A stretch of 64,000 bases of DNA from Chrysoperla carnea (GCF_905475395.1 NC_058338.1:70939435-71003434), one strand, 5' to 3'; counted from the stretch's first letter, positions 39,060 to 52,907 are shown. The notes: a model not told the origin generated them from the letters alone. Numbers and translations are program-made.

Positions 39060-39590
39060 GAAAACAAACAAATTGACTGAGTTAACTGTTGAAGTACCAT
39101 GTATAGACAGTGTTGATTACTCTGTCACATTACACATACATACATGTCACGCACATATAACTGACATACCCACATAATACTACAATTTTGCGCATAATAT
39201 GCGCTCTCACGGTCAAACAGTGATGTTTACGAAAAAATGTTTCAAACAAAAGTTGTTTATTTTTTTATAAGGAACATTTTTTACATTCAATTTTTTGTTC
39301 TATTTCTATCGGTTTACAAAATGGGTCCTACGGACCCAAAACCCAATTGACCTATGTTGCTCATTTACGAACTCGGCCTCACTTTTTACGTTCTCAGCAC
39401 GCTATAAAAATTTCAACTTGATATCTTTTTTCCTTTTTGAGTTATCGTGATGACAGACAGACAACCGAAAATGGACTAATTAGGTGATTTTATAAACACC
39501 TATACCAAAATTTTGCTCATAGCATCAATATTTTTAAGCGTTTCAAACTTGGGACTAAACTTAATATACCTTAGTATATTTCATATCATG
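39060..39590 (-). repeat. Dispersed family A repeat, near full-length copy, inverted
   Basis: On the plus strand it reads AAATTGACTGAGTTAACTGT, CATTACACATACATACATGT, ACAAAATGGGTCCTACGGAC, GACAACCGAAAATGGACTAA and GGGACTAAACTTAATATACC, the inverse of the copy at 25242. Confidence 0.65.
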
Positions 39591-40047
39591 GTATAAAAAG
39601 GAAATTTTTATTAATTGACTAGAGTTGTGAATAATACAAAATAGATTAAACGTTCTATGATTTTTTTGTTTGTTAATACCATGCATAGATGTTCAACCAT
39701 CATTACAGTGCTGGCTATTGTATCTTAGTACAGTAATTGTCAAAAAACTATTCAAAGAAAATCTATCTAGGAAGAAAATGTAAAGGTGATATGCCTTTAC
39801 TTGAATGACTTCTGTACGAAACAAATTTTAAACCAATTTTATTGCAGCCAAGACGCAAATCAAAATACGTATATCGTGTGTGTAACGCGTGATGCCATAC
39901 GATTGGAATAACTTGAATACATGACAAGCGTTACGACGGAAATTACATAAAATGTACAGATTCTATAGCATGAACCTTTTAATTTAATCATGTTAAAAAA
40001 AATGATGCTGTCTAATGTCGCACGCGATTCAGCGTACGCCCTGCCTT

Positions 40048-40974
40048 ATAATAGTGACATATTTCCTCCTATCAATTATCCCAACTACCTTGAATCTGAA
40101 TTGTTTTGTTATGAATAATATTTAAACAATTTACATATTTAAACTCAAACTATTTTTCCACAAAATTTGTTTAATTTATACATAAATATTAATTATATTG
40201 GTTCAGTAATACAGTGGTTAGAGTAGTTATAAAAACCCACAATTCGCGAAAAGGATCAAATATCTCTTTTTAGATCTACGGAAGCGATAAATATTGGTTA
40301 CAATTATAAGGGACGAATTTTGCTGAGGGTGGCGTATAAGGTACAAATGTGCAAATCGATCGGTCCTAATCGGGTGATTAGAAAACCGTTTTTAGTATCG
40401 CGCCCAGAGAGGGGCAAGATGAGCCTCTCTTGGATTTTAAGATTCCACTGATTTACGCATAAAAACATATTTTTTTTAAATATCAGTTTTCAAATGATAG
40501 CATAACATTAACGATATATCGTTAGAATAGCCCCAAACAGCTCTAAATTTATATTTTCGTGGCCCTACTTCAGTAAGTTGTATAATATAGTGCCGGCACC
40601 GGATATTTGTCATATTCACACGGGGCGCGAAATTCAGAAATACGTGCCTGATACATATTTTTACCATAACTTATTTCTAAAATTTATTTAGTATTAGATT
40701 AGTATTGCGATTTGCGAGTGACTAGAATAAATGAATCATGTCACCTGCATACTGCATAGCAAAACTTTGACATATAATATTGTTGACATTAATAATTTAT
40801 GTTTAGGGTGACATATTTCCTTCCTATCAATTATCTCAGCTATCTTCACTCTTGTTTAAATTGTTTTGTAATGAGTAATAATTAAACAATTTACATAATT
40901 TAAAATACAAACCTTTTTAGAACAATATTTGATTAATTTAAACATAAATATTAATGTAATTGGTTAAATAATGT
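40048..40974 (+). repeat. Direct duplication upstream of PACS
   Basis: 40048-40212 and 40811-40974 share GACATATTTCCT, CCTATCAATTATC, AATTGTTTTGT, AAACAATTTACATA and CATAAATATTAATTATATTG with small differences. About 600 bp separates the two copies. AATAAATCATGTC-like words precede the second copy and also occur near 38930. Confidence 0.5.
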
Positions 40975-41255
40975 GCATTTTAATTCATAACATTTATCAG
41001 TTGCAATTTATATATTATATAATTAGGTTTACAAGATGGCGTTAATCTCATGAACTTGTGCAAGTTCGTTAAATCGTTATTTGAATTATAAAAATGTAAT
41101 TCGTAAAATAAAGTACTCGATATAAGAAATACTCAATAATCAAATTCTACAGTATTATATCAAAATTATATTCAACAAAATATACAATAATAAAAATGTT
41201 ATTGTACATTTACAGTGAATTCATTGTTTAAAAGTGACAGTTGTGATTAAAATAA

Positions 41256-42377
41256 ATGTCAAAAATGAGTAGGGTTGGGTCTGGTGCTAGTGCTTTGCCC
41301 TGCAATGCACCCGGGGCTGTTAAACCGGTGCCGATGAAGTTGTTTGCAACATGGGAAGTTGATCGTACTCCTTCAAATTGTATTCCAAGGTATATATTAC
41401 TATTTTTTTACAATATTCATTCATACTTAGGTCATAATAGAAAATATTATGTGATGACAAATAAGTTAGGGAACCGAAAAATTAAGTGTTAAACTAGTGC
41501 CCCTGCCTTTATTTGCCTATATTCGACTATAAAATAATAAGAAGAAATTTTGTTTGTCGTCCTTATTTTCTAAAATTATTGATAACTGAAAAAATAATAT
41601 TGATGATTTTCAATATGAAATGAAAATTTTACATTTATTACAAAAAATGAACCAAAAACGGTTGTTTGCTGGTAGGAAAATTAAAAGTTTTGTTCCATGT
41701 TTATTTTTTTTAAATGGTTTTTGTATCTTTTCTTCACATTTAATACATAACAAGATCATGCCGCTCGAAATTTCTCACATATAATATTAAAAACAGGAAT
41801 ATTTATTTCACTTGTGAGAAATTTGTACACAAGTGTGTAGCATAGAAAAAAGTTAAATTGGTTCAACGATATAGGTGTAAGAGCAAATTATGGATGTTGA
41901 TAATGTAGAGATAGTTAATGCAATGTTACAAAACATCTCGAAGAATGATAAAATTAATACTCGGCGGAATTGAGGAAGTACAACGTCCTGATGTTTGTAG
42001 CTTGAACTGCCTACTCATCTCCCAAATGCTCTGTCTGGTAAACTTCTCAACCTAGTTTCGATCTGTTACAACCCTTTGTGTTAGTATTAATCCAAAGTAA
42101 TTATATTGGATTTTTTTTTTTTCAATTTTTCTGAAAAACGGTGTCTATATAGGGCTTTTTATTGTTTCGGATAGATGTCAATCAAATAAAGACATATTAC
42201 GTATCTTCTATCTTTGCCAAAAATAGCCGGTGGCTAAAGCCAAAATATATTAAATTTTCTTTATTTGAATACCTTTTTCGATAACTGTCCGAAGCAAAAA
42301 AAAAAATCGATGAAAAGGTCTAATGAAGAATTTTTTAATCCACGACGCAAAAAAGAGGTGTTATAAGTTTGATCGCT

Positions 42378-42410
<33 letters not shown>

Positions 42411-45400
42411 TGATATGTCTGTCTGTCGGTCTGTGGCATCTACGTATCGTAACTTCTAAACGGATGAACCTATTTTTATTTTTGTTTTTGTTTGAAAGGA
42501 AATTTAATCGACAGTGTTCTTAGCTATGTTTTAAGAAAATAGGTTCAGTTTGGAAAGAGCTACAAGGAAAAAAACGCATTTACCGAGTTTTTTTTTTTTT
42601 TTTAAATTTTGTAAATTTCACTTGTTATTCTAGACTAAAGTATCGAGTCCTAGATTTTCATTCCTTCAGATCTTTAAGAATACGCCACTTTTTGACGTTG
42701 TCAATTGAATAACATCTTATTTTAAAATGCATTACTTTATTGATGTGGAAAACACAAGCGTTAGTTCAAGCAAATCAATCTGAGTTCATGTTCAAGGAAA
42801 TGAGACCTCTGTTTGGTTGACGTCACAACCGTGTCCATGGATCTGAGGTCCTTATTGCCATTGTTCTAGGTATTTTATATATCAAAAACGATATTCGGTA
42901 CATTTATGATATGTGCCAATAGATCCCGTGAAACCTTGCCCACTGGCGTTCATTAAAATCAAAATGTTTGATAGGAGCCAATAATGACAAGCCAGTAATG
43001 GCTGCCACTACTGTGTGACGGGGGCTATAAAGTTATTTCATCCAAGTAAGTCTAAATGTATACAAAGAGGTCCTTTATGACTGGACTAAGTATAAATAAG
43101 GCAATTCTTCCGCTTCCAGTTGACGAATTTTTAAGGGATCGGATTAAATTTTTATCTCTTCAGGTGAAAAATTTTCACTGGAAGTGAAGTTGGTTTTTGA
43201 AAATCTTGACTAGTATGCAAGAACTGGACTTTTAAAATTCCTAATTAAACAAAGAGCAACATACCCACTAGCGACGTCATACGTGGGTATCGCCATAGAG
43301 ATTACATATGAAACTTTGTTTTGCTAAAAGGATAAGGACAACCTTTGAATACAATCTTTGATTGCTTATAACTTCTTCGTTATTTCAATTTTAAATTTTG
43401 CCATGGTATCATATCTAGTTTTACATTTTTATGGGTAATATGGCCACTTCGACAGCAGGATTATCCTCTTTTGTTATCAAGAAGGGCACAAAAAAACTTT
43501 TTAAGACTAGATGCTGGGGATTCATTTGGCGTATATCCCTCTTTGCTATTATGTATACTCTTAAAACAAGAGCATACAAACTACAAAATAAATTCAAAAA
43601 TTGAACTGTAGCTCTCTTACTATAGAGATCGAAATCATGGGTAAAAGCGAATATGAACATAAATGAGCTTTTCCTGTATAGTTCTAAAAATTAGGGTAAC
43701 TTGAAATTGTATAATATAAATAATTATGATACTTATAGATACTATATTGAGTATATAATTAGGTCGTGACTACTTAACCGTATTACACCATACCATACTT
43801 ATTTGTTATCATCATTCATTAGGTATTAGGTACATATTATGTATTTGTTTGGTATGTCAACACATAGTCACACATACAAATAAGATTTGTAATTGATTTA
43901 TTATTTAAACTAATACTACAAATGGAAAACATTATTATCATTATTTTAATTTTGTTGTTTTAAAAAATTATGCAAATTATAGTTTTAAGAAAGGTAACAG
44001 AGAAAATATGTTTATACAAGCATGATTTCCATTTTAAAGTAAAGACCACCGTGTTATAGCCTTCACCGCCCTTGCTCTCACTTATCTCCCTTCCATAACA
44101 CTCAAAATACTTTTTATTATCAATCAAAACTATTTCTTTTAACTGATAGTATCTTTATTAATTAAAGCCTATGTGTTATTCAAAATTAACTAGCGAAGCC
44201 GGCGGATAACTGCTGTCTTTATAAATTATACTCTATGTGTTACTGACGAATGAGTTATATTATTGTAGTTTCAATCAAACCCATTCAGTAGTTCTTGTGT
44301 GATAGCGTAACAAAAAAAAAACAAAAAAAAATTACTTTCGTTTTTATAATTTTTATATAAGGATTGAAATATAGATTTTAAAATAATTGCTCAACTTTGA
44401 CAGGAACAATGTTTTCTTGTATACAGACTTACAGAGTGTCCACGAATAACTGACGGCCTTGTTGCATCGGATAAAAAATAAAATTCTAAGGCGAAAAGTG
44501 CTCTTCCATTTCTTGATCCGATGCTCTTACACCCACCCTCCCTCTCTACACATTCAAACATATGCATACGAATACGCCAGCCCAACGTTGAAGCTCTCGC
44601 GTCTCAAACTCTTGCCGCTGTAATACGCCTATTTTAATTAATAGCTAATTACCCGTGCTTCGAATAAAAAAATGGAAGAGGATTTTTCGTTTTATAATTT
44701 TATTTTGTATCTGATGCACGCTGTATAGAATACTTATTAGAATATTAGTCATATTTTCCGCGGAAATTAAGACTTATGCACTGTATCGAATATCAACGTT
44801 GGAGGAGGGGGTGTTATGAATCCCATCATCCCATATTTGTAAAGGCAGGTTTATAACACATGCATTTTTTGTGACACAGAGGTACGCAATATAAACGCGG
44901 CTGAAGGCAGATGTATTTTATTTACCCGAAAAATATTAACAAATCTACAAATTTGAGTGAAAAATTTATACCAACTTGGAATTATATTTCATCTTAGACG
45001 ATTTATTTTAGCTTGTAAAAAAATAATGTAATGTATTTTTATTAACATGAACATTTTCAATTTAACGTTTACAAAAGTGTACAACCTTATATATTTTGTA
45101 TGTTTATTAGTAAATAGTAGTAAATAATTAGTAATTGTACAATAATTTGTACAAACCGTTATGTTTTTCAATTTTAGATTATGCGCATTAACATTAACCA
45201 GAATCATTATTCTAAAGCCGTTGGGCACAGATTTAGCATCGATCTCCATTGCTGTGAAAATGCAGTCTAGTAAACGAACGTTACGATCCAATGAAATCAT
45301 GTTACCGGCTAATGGTCTATTAGATACTGGTTTAGAATTAACATTTAGTTTACAGTATCCGCACTTTTTAAAACGAGATGGAAATCGTTTGCAGGTTCTA

Positions 45401-48400
45401 CTACAAAGACGGAAACGATACAAAAATCGAACGATGCTTGGTTTTAAAACGCTTGCCGAAGGATTTATTCGTATGGATCAGGTAATTTGAACGAACTAAT
45501 AATTTAAATTCTCCTGATTTTCCGCGCTGTGATTTCTTCGCATAGCATTTTGGGTGGTATTATAAAAAATGCTCACCGAACCGTCAAAGGAATCCAACTT
45601 TCGTATTTTGTTAATCAAAATTACTCTATATATTAAATTTTATCAAGTTCCAAAATAAAAAATAGTTTCTGATTTTTTCGATTTTTTTATATCTCTTAAG
45701 ATAATTACAAAAAAAGCTATAATTATTTTCCCCCCATTTCGATAAAACTCAGTATATAAAGTAATTTTGGCTAAAAAATGTTTTATTTGATATGACATTG
45801 GATATATAATTTCTTAGATATCGTCCAAAATCTTATAAGAGCGAGTTTTGTTATCGATTCAAGCAATTTAAAAACAAATAATTGTCTAGTTTAAAAAATT
45901 CCAGACAATATTTTGTTTGGAATTTTTGCAATTTTTTAATTTTATCCAATAAGACTCAAAAAAAGGATACAAATAAAATCACGATAAATTATACTGGAAA
46001 ATCGGGAATCTTCAGGGAATATTAAAAATTGATTTTTGTACCCACCCTAATGAATAATTTTTTTCGCCAATAATTGATAGGTTCTACAAAAGCAAATGGA
46101 TTTAGAATTGGAGTTGGTAGCTGATACTGGAAGCAAAGAAAAGAGTGCAGGGTTACAAACAGTTGCTAAAATTTCAGTAATTCAGCTATCATCTACACCG
46201 GTTGATCAAGATCAAAAATCTACTACTTCTATTTTGACAGGTAAATTTCCTGCACTGGTTGCGCCCAAGTTTAACTAGCAAGCATTTGTATATTGATTGA
46301 ATTCAGACTTTTCATTAAAAATCATATTTTTTTAGATCGAGGTTTCAGTGATGAAGAAGAAGAAGGAGAATTTACAAGTGGAGAAGACGAGGGTCAAGAT
46401 ATGTCCGACAGTGAGCCTATTAGGAATAAATTACCTCATACTCGCGTAAGTTTATTAAATTCCATGATAAAAAAAGAGTTCGCTTTATAACTTTAGAGTT
46501 CAATTTTCAGCATAACTTTAAACAGCGATTTGTATCGCTTTTACGACGATTTCGGCAAGCCGATACAGAAGGAAGTAGAGCAGCTCTTGGAGCAACTAGT
46601 GATATTCAAGCTTTATTTAACGAATTAGATTCTTTAAGTTGTGATGAAGATTCTGGTGGCGATCAAGAAGACACTATGTCAATATCGAGTACACCCAAAC
46701 CAAGTTTACGCCCATTCTTTAGCAGTAGTAGAAGTCTTTTAGATTCTCAAGTCACTAATCAAGATAATACCCAAGCAGATGATAAAAATCAATCTGGAAG
46801 CGACGGTAATCCAGATTTATGTTGGACTGATCATGAAGCTCAATCTGATCCTCAGACTGGTTCTCCACCGAGAGAAAAAGAAAAGGTATGGATGCTTCAA
46901 CAAAATTAATTTTAGTGTGATAACTTTTTGTTAAAATTCAAGCTGAATATAATTGTTTAGAAAAGAATTATGCCGCAATAATCGAAGCAAAATCTTTTTG
47001 TTTCGCGTATTTTGAAGTTTAAACCGAAAATCTTATTATAATACATAATTTTTATTCAATCATAAATATTTTTTATCGCCTTCAAAGTGGGTATCATAAG
47101 TATGTAAGCTAGCGTTTTTCTTAGTCTTCAAAATATTTAAATAGACGCTTTTTAGTATAGCCATCAGCTTCTTAAATGAATTTATGGGTCTATTTCATGA
47201 TAAAATATAAGGAGTCGGTTTTATGGTTATTCGATGAAATTTGTTACGTTTTTTCCTTAAATTCGGTCACATTTGCTGCCTCACGCAAAAACGTGTGTAC
47301 GTCTAAATATTTCTTTCGGGGGGGTCGCATTTATAAAAGATTAAACCATCAGTGTCGAAAAAAAATGCAATGAGCATCACTAACTATTTAGGAAAGGTTG
47401 ATGTGGTTTTCGTTAATTTTTTGAACTTTTGTATCGCTTATACGACCTTTTAGTCTATAGAGCGTACCAAAGAAATACATTTGTTTCTTTGGAAAACCAG
47501 TTTAGATTTAGTATTATAGCTATTTTTTTATATTAATAAAAAAAATTTAATATGGTGTATCATCTTAAAATTAGGATAACATGGAAAGAGACCGGAAGTC
47601 GCGATTATTCCGTGGCGGTCATAGTTCAGCAACAAAAAAGAAACATTCAATAACTAACACCTTAGATAAGTCAACTGATACAACTGCTAATGCACCTGAT
47701 AATTCTGCGGTATACTTACATTTGAATATTAATTTCATAAGTTCGAAATTTTTAATTTTTGTAATTTTTTTAGCCAAGAAAATCGTTTTTAACATCGTTG
47801 TCAAGAGTGTTGCCATTAGATGATAACACTTTACCGGAATATATAGCTTTAGTTGATTCAAATGTCCCTATAAGCTTAATTCAAAGATTTGAACAAACAC
47901 CATATTTTAATAATATACGCTTAATTCAACCCATATCTCCTTCAGAATGTCGCTCAACCATACAAACATTATTAAATAAAATTCATAAATTGTAAGTATG
48001 CTGGTTAATTAACTTTTCTGAAAGGAAGTCCGTTTATATCAAATGTGGATGACGAATTTAAAGAATTGAAATTTAAGTTAACATGGCAAAGATGTTTATA
48101 AATATTTGCTAAAAATAAGTTTTTAAAAAACCTCATTTAACTCGTTCAGTTCATGCTTGCTACGTTTGTTCGTTGTCAAACCTTTGATGTCACGGACTTT
48201 CAATCTTTAATCTATACAATATACCTATGTTCAAGTAAAAATTCTCCTTTTTTATTTAAGTTGTAATACCTCTGCAAAAACTCCTTCTGTCATTCGAGTT
48301 ATTGTTATTGGAAGTGATATACTCACATCTGCATGTTTACGAAATTATGTGGAACTTTTATCTAGTAGATCACCCGAATGGCAAAATTATTTACGCTTCT

Positions 48401-49948
48401 ATATAGTGCCAATTGGTAAGCTGCATATATTATTTACTATGATCAAATTTTAAATCGGTTAATAAATTGGTTGCAGGCAATAACAGTATTTCGAGACAAT
48501 TATCAATGTTAGATTCAGGGTATGCGGCTTTATTTCCCGTCGAAGGTGGTGGATCCGGAGAACGAAGTTCAGAAGATTTATTAACTCGAATACAACGATA
48601 TATTGTTAGTTCATCGCCACCCGTAACTTGTTTACCTTTAGCTGAAGCGATGCTTACTTGCCATGATGAGAGTAGCCAAATATTTATACCATTCGCAGCT
48701 GTAAGAATATTATATTTGCATTTTATATAGACTTACATTAAATATAAACTGTCTCTGAGCTAAAAATAACGCACCATGGTTATTTTCAACCAAGTTTGGT
48801 AATAATGAAAATTTTTAAAGGGTAAAAATAATACATATACAGATCATAGAGATTATTTAATAGAGAAAGTTTTTATTTAATATGTGCCTGTGACTTATTA
48901 TAAACACACTTGCATATTTGGGTTTTATTATTTTGCAGGAAGTTCGTATAGGCTTAACAGATAGTTCGCAATCAATGTCTGTAGAATTGGATGATAATTT
49001 TGGAACCACAGTTACTGGTTCAAATCAAGGAGGAGGAACATCTGGTCTTTTATCATCAAGTCCTCCAGGACCACCATTAACTCCACCATCTAGTCCTAAT
49101 GTACAAGTCCGTGATTTAGTTTGGGAACCGTTAGAATTACAATTAGATTATTGGCAGGTTATAAAGAATACAGACTCGAATAAAAATAGACCTGACGGTA
49201 AAAATTCATTAAAAGGTTCATTTCGAAGTATTTTTGTATGCAGAACACCTGGATCGACAAATTTAAGTTTAACTGTTAATTTTGCATCCAAAGAGAAAAA
49301 ACAAAAGATTATGCGATTGGGAAAGAAAAAAGAAAAGGATAAAGAAAATGAGGCAAAAAATCAAACAATCGAAGGAATATCTCGTTTGATTTGCTCAGCA
49401 AAACCATCTCATAATGCCCCATTAAAAGGTATGTTGTATATTAATTTTTATTTACCCTGATCACTGACTGACTAATAAAATGAAATATTGATTCAATCGC
49501 TAAATCGATCCGTTTTTCGTATTTTTTGGGCTAAAGTCACTCTATATACCGAGTTTTGAGTTGCGTTCGATTTTTTCCAAGAGGAAATCCAAAATAAAAA
49601 CAACCCTTAAGAAAATTGCGGAAAGATCGATACAATTTTTGTTATTCAATTTCGATAAAATTATTATATACGATAATTTTGACCCAAAAAATACATAAAT
49701 TTTGTGATTGGATTGTGACATTTGGTGATTGGATGCATAATTTTAGAGATATCGTCCAAAAGCCCTTACGAAGAACGATTTTTTTGATTTGTTAATCATA
49801 ATTTTCAGTATACATTGATGGATCCGAATGGACAGGAGTTAAATTCTTTCAATTAAGTTCAACTTGGCAAACGCATGTCAAACATTTCAGTGCAGCTTTG
49901 GTTGGATCGGTGCCATGGTCATCATTGCCATCTAACGATATGACGTGA
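41256..49948 (+). CDS. PACS: Phosphofurin acidic cluster sorting protein (PACS), eleven exons, 814 aa
   Basis: Exons: 41256-41389, 45178-45481, 46081-46240, 46336-46445, 46511-46885, 47575-47709, 47774-47991, 48261-48415, 48477-48700, 48939-49428, 49809-49948 (2445 nt with TGA), all GT-AG. PACS proteins connect acidic-cluster cargo such as furin to AP-1 and COPI coats for retrieval to the trans-Golgi network and ER. The cargo-binding region runs from [19 protein letters not shown] (about residue 27) to [13 protein letters not shown]. An acidic segment follows ([18 protein letters not shown]), then a Ser/Asp-rich linker. From about residue 407 ([20 protein letters not shown]) the C-terminal PACS domain continues to the end, with a basic [19 protein letters not shown] stretch in exon 10. 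It is slightly shorter than vertebrate PACS1/2 (about 890-960 aa). The start is the first ATG; a second is three codons later. Confidence 0.94.
42140..42305. repeat. Small fold-back element
   Basis: TTGTTTCGGATAGATGTC...CAAATAAAG on the left pairs with CTTTATTTGAATACC...GATAACTGTCCGAAGCAA on the right. The arms are about 45 bp and imperfect. Confidence 0.5.
42340..42610. repeat. Dispersed family B fragment with TG microsatellite
   Basis: A TG run (about 42381-42409) is followed by GTCTGTGGCATCTACG, AAACGGATGAACCTATTTT and GAAAGGAAATTTAATCGACA, which are family B words in inverted order. Confidence 0.5.
44030..44360. repeat. Interspersed repeat, retroposon-like, copy 2
   Basis: It shares GCTCTCACTTATCTCCCTTC, ATAACACTCAAAATACTTTT and a 3' end CATTCAGTAGTTCTTGTGTG then TTACTTTCGTTTTTATAAT with the unit at 15612-16050. 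Confidence 0.5.
44432..44723. mobile_element. TA-flanked element with imperfect inverted ends
   Basis: The left end CAGAGTGTCCACGAATAACT...GCATCGGATAAAAAATAAAA matches the inverse complement of the right end (CAGCGTGCATCAGATACAAA...AATAAAATT), with a gap in the left arm. TA flanks both ends. Confidence 0.5.
45550..45960. repeat. Diverged intronic repeat, family C, copy in PACS intron 2
   Basis: AATTACTCTATATATTAAAT, TTTCGATAAAACTCAGTATA, AATTTTGGCTAAAAAATG-like and TTAGATATCGTCCAAAATC words match the repeat in PACS intron 10 and, more weakly, the one in the YIF1 intron. Confidence 0.45.
49480..49800. repeat. Diverged intronic repeat, family C, copy in PACS intron 10
   Basis: GTCACTCTATATACCGAGTT, TTTCGATAAAATTATTATAT, ATAATTTTGACCCAAAAAAT and TTAGAGATATCGTCCAAAAG follow the same order as at 45550-45960. 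Confidence 0.45.
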
Positions 49949-52907
49949 ATCAAATATATATCATCTGGTAATAATATTATAAATACATAATCTAAATCCA
50001 AGTAATCAGACGTTAAATAATGTAATCTATTTTGAGTTTGATGAAAAAAAAAATTGACGTTTATATATTAATTTACATAAACAATAATAAAGAAAAATTA
50101 TTTATAATTATAATACTCAATATACACACCGATTAATAAAAGTCAGATACACAAACTACTGTATCCATATTTAATTTTTTGCCAAAATATTCCATTTTGC
50201 TTTTTAAATATATTTTAGAAGAAGAGATGTTTGAAAAGTATTTGAGACAAACAATGGAACTGGTTTTTTCAAAGTTGTTTCAACATGTGACAATATTGGC
50301 CTCACTTAGTTTAGTGTGACCGAAATGGAAAATTCTTAGCATAAAATGAACGTTGGATGTAACTAGTTGTGCAGCTTCTGATTCTGAGACTTTTATTAAT
50401 AGGAATAAATAATAATTTTGATGAGTAATCAAATATTTATAACAGTTTTTTATACACATTTTATTTATAGGATGTGTAAATTTAATATGATCGAAGCGAT
50501 TATCTTGAAATTAAATAGTTTTATTTTAAAATTTTATTATAGTAGAGTGTCAATTATTCGAACTAATTGAATCTGAAGATCTTCTTCCTGTATTGGTTGG
50601 CAATAATAAATGATAATAAAATATTGTACTAAAATGTGGACATTAAATTTACGGGAAATCATACTTTATCAACATTATAAATCGTACTTAAACATAAGGT
50701 AGAACTAATATAGTCAATTGCTTAAAAATCCCGTATATATTGAGATTGAATGAGTTTACGAAATTAAAATGAACACGCTATTAAAATTTCATCTAGCTAT
50801 CTGATTTCGCGTATCAGTCATCGTATTAACGGAGGAAGAAATGACTTATTGAGAATAATTAAATCCTTTCAAGATACCAAACAAAATTAACTTTAAACTG
50901 AACTTACAATACCCTTATTCTATGTTAAAAGAAATTTCGTATTTAAATTTTTCTAAATAAAACAACAAACCTTTTATAATATTGTAAACTTGTTAGCAAA
51001 ATATGAAAATCTTGAATTCCATGTGTTTTGTGGCTCCATATCCACCTCTAGCGCGATGAACTGGTAATTTGTTTTTCCCAATTGAAATTTGAATGATCGA
51101 CACTCAATTGAATTTTAAATAAAATTATTGTAATATTTAGCCAAAGCTTTAATTGATTAGCAATAATAAATTATATCTTAAAAAAATATTTTACTGGAAT
51201 TGAAACTAATAGTATTATGGATGTTATTTTATTATTTTAAATATGAAATGCAAAGAGTGATTTAATAAGAATAAGCTTTTTGCCAAAGTTCATCAATCAT
51301 AATTAATTTAAGATTTAAGCGGTAAAATGTGGAATCATATGAGCGTCGTTTCATCTCTGTACTATTTCTATAAACTCATATTCAGATTTCTGTAAGTCAA
51401 ATTTATACGATACAACACCGAATTTCTTTTTTTGCATAATAAGGAATGTCTTTAAACTATTGACACACACGTCACTATTTAAGTAATTCTACAAAATAGA
51501 ACTTGCAAATTGTTTAATTTTTAATCGTTTATCTCATTTTGAAAACCTAAACTGGTTACCTAGATCAAGTAAAAATTTACGTCTACTTTTAATATAGTTA
51601 TTTGAAGAAACACCTTGTCAATGAATTCAGTGCCCATGCTAATAGTATGCTTCCATATTCAACCGCTCACATCAATTTTTTATCAAATGTTTGAAATGTG
51701 TTATATTACAATAAAAATATTTAATACTAGCTGAGACCCGTTCGCTTTGATAGACACTTCCAAGTCTGTAGGTCTTATTGGACAAACTATTTCTCTTCTC
51801 TACTCCCCCTGGTCATATTGTCAATGACTACTGCTTAAAATAATCACTATAATAAAGAAACTTAAAAAAAAAAACCGTAACTCGATATTTATGTACTAAA
51901 ATAGTTATAAAATTTAAGTTTGATATAATTAAAAGTTTTTAAAACACTTTTATGGTTAAATTTACAGATAATCGCTGATATTTATATTAAAATGACTCGC
52001 ATCATATGCCTATGATTTTTAATAATTCAATATAATTGTGATATGTAATGTATTTAAGCTAAATTAGATTAAAAAAATAAATAAAAAAGAAAAAGTATTC
52101 ATCCTTTTTGATTATATAAATAAATAAAAAATATATATATTTAAAAAAAAAAAAAAAACGCATAAGAACACAATAATTTACCTAAGTGGCGAAAACTTTA
52201 TAATATATGTTAGGCATTGTTATTAATCCTTACTGTTATTTATCTATTATATATTTACTCATTTCCTAGAGAAGTACTGTAAACGTTTTTTAGAAGAGTT
52301 TGTATACCAACGAATAAATATTATATCAAGAAAATATTGCTATATTTATTTTAAAATTTGTAATATATTATCAAATTAAATAAAAACAAATACAACAGTT
52401 ATCCGTTTTATCTGTAATTCATTTAAAAATAAGTGATCACAATTGACTGAGTTAATTGCTGTATAGATAGTGTTGGATGTCAGTGCTTACATTATTTTTT
52501 TTAAATTAGAAAAGTTTTAAAAACTTTCACAATTATGGTGGCATTTTTCGAAAACTTTCGAGAGTAATTTTCAACTCCCAATCTTTTACAGTTTAGAATT
52601 TTCCAGTAGATTTATAGCCCATTTTTATTTCAGTATTGAACTTTACAACGAGAGAAGTTAGTTATTTTCATTTCAGTACTTTATTCCTAAGCAACAACAA
52701 ACTGAAAGCGTAGTCGTAGATTGCAGAGGCATAGCAAGGATGCATTTCTCTCAAATTACGATATTGCAGAAATTTGAAAGGGGATGAACAACTTGAACAC
52801 AACTTTGTATTTTCCATGTTTTAGAAGTCTAGTCTATATTTAATATAGGTCTGTGGATTTGATTAATTATAAGTCTATAGTGCGAACGAGAAAATAATAA
52901 AATAAAA
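49949..52907. other. Intergenic region between PACS and the zinc-finger gene
   Basis: AT-rich DNA with no supportable gene. It may include a longer PACS 3' UTR. A CTAGCTGAGACCCGTTCGCT start (51728) resembles the retroposon-like unit at 15612. A family A end fragment (AATTGACTGAGTTAATTGCT) is at about 52441. Confidence 0.5.
50086..50091 (+). terminator. Candidate poly(A) signal of PACS
   Basis: AATAAA about 140 bases past the PACS stop codon. Other AATAAA words occur further on, so the true end is uncertain. Confidence 0.35.

Larger units (their letters stand above)
37901..41255. other. Intergenic region between YIF1 and PACS
   Basis: It holds the type T2 element (38149-38470), an inverted family A copy (39060-39590) and a direct duplication of about 165 bp (40048-40212 and 40811-40974). 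The last part should include the PACS promoter and 5' UTR. The minus-strand open frame 40476-40667 has no motif. Confidence 0.5.
41390..45177 (+). other. First intron of PACS
   Basis: A 3.8-kb intron. Contents: a fold-back at about 42140-42305, a family B fragment with a TG microsatellite (42340-42610), a retroposon-like unit (44030-44360) and a TIR element (44432-44723). Open frames at 43421-43660, 44391-44585 and 44989-45423 (minus) are chance, repeat-borne or antisense to exon 2. Confidence 0.55.

Noticed and set aside
44989-45423. Minus-strand open frame of 144 codons
   Set aside because: It lies antisense to PACS exon 2 and its flank; the plus strand carries the conserved protein.
47619-47861. 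Minus-strand open frame of 80 codons
   Set aside because: Antisense to PACS exons 6 and 7.
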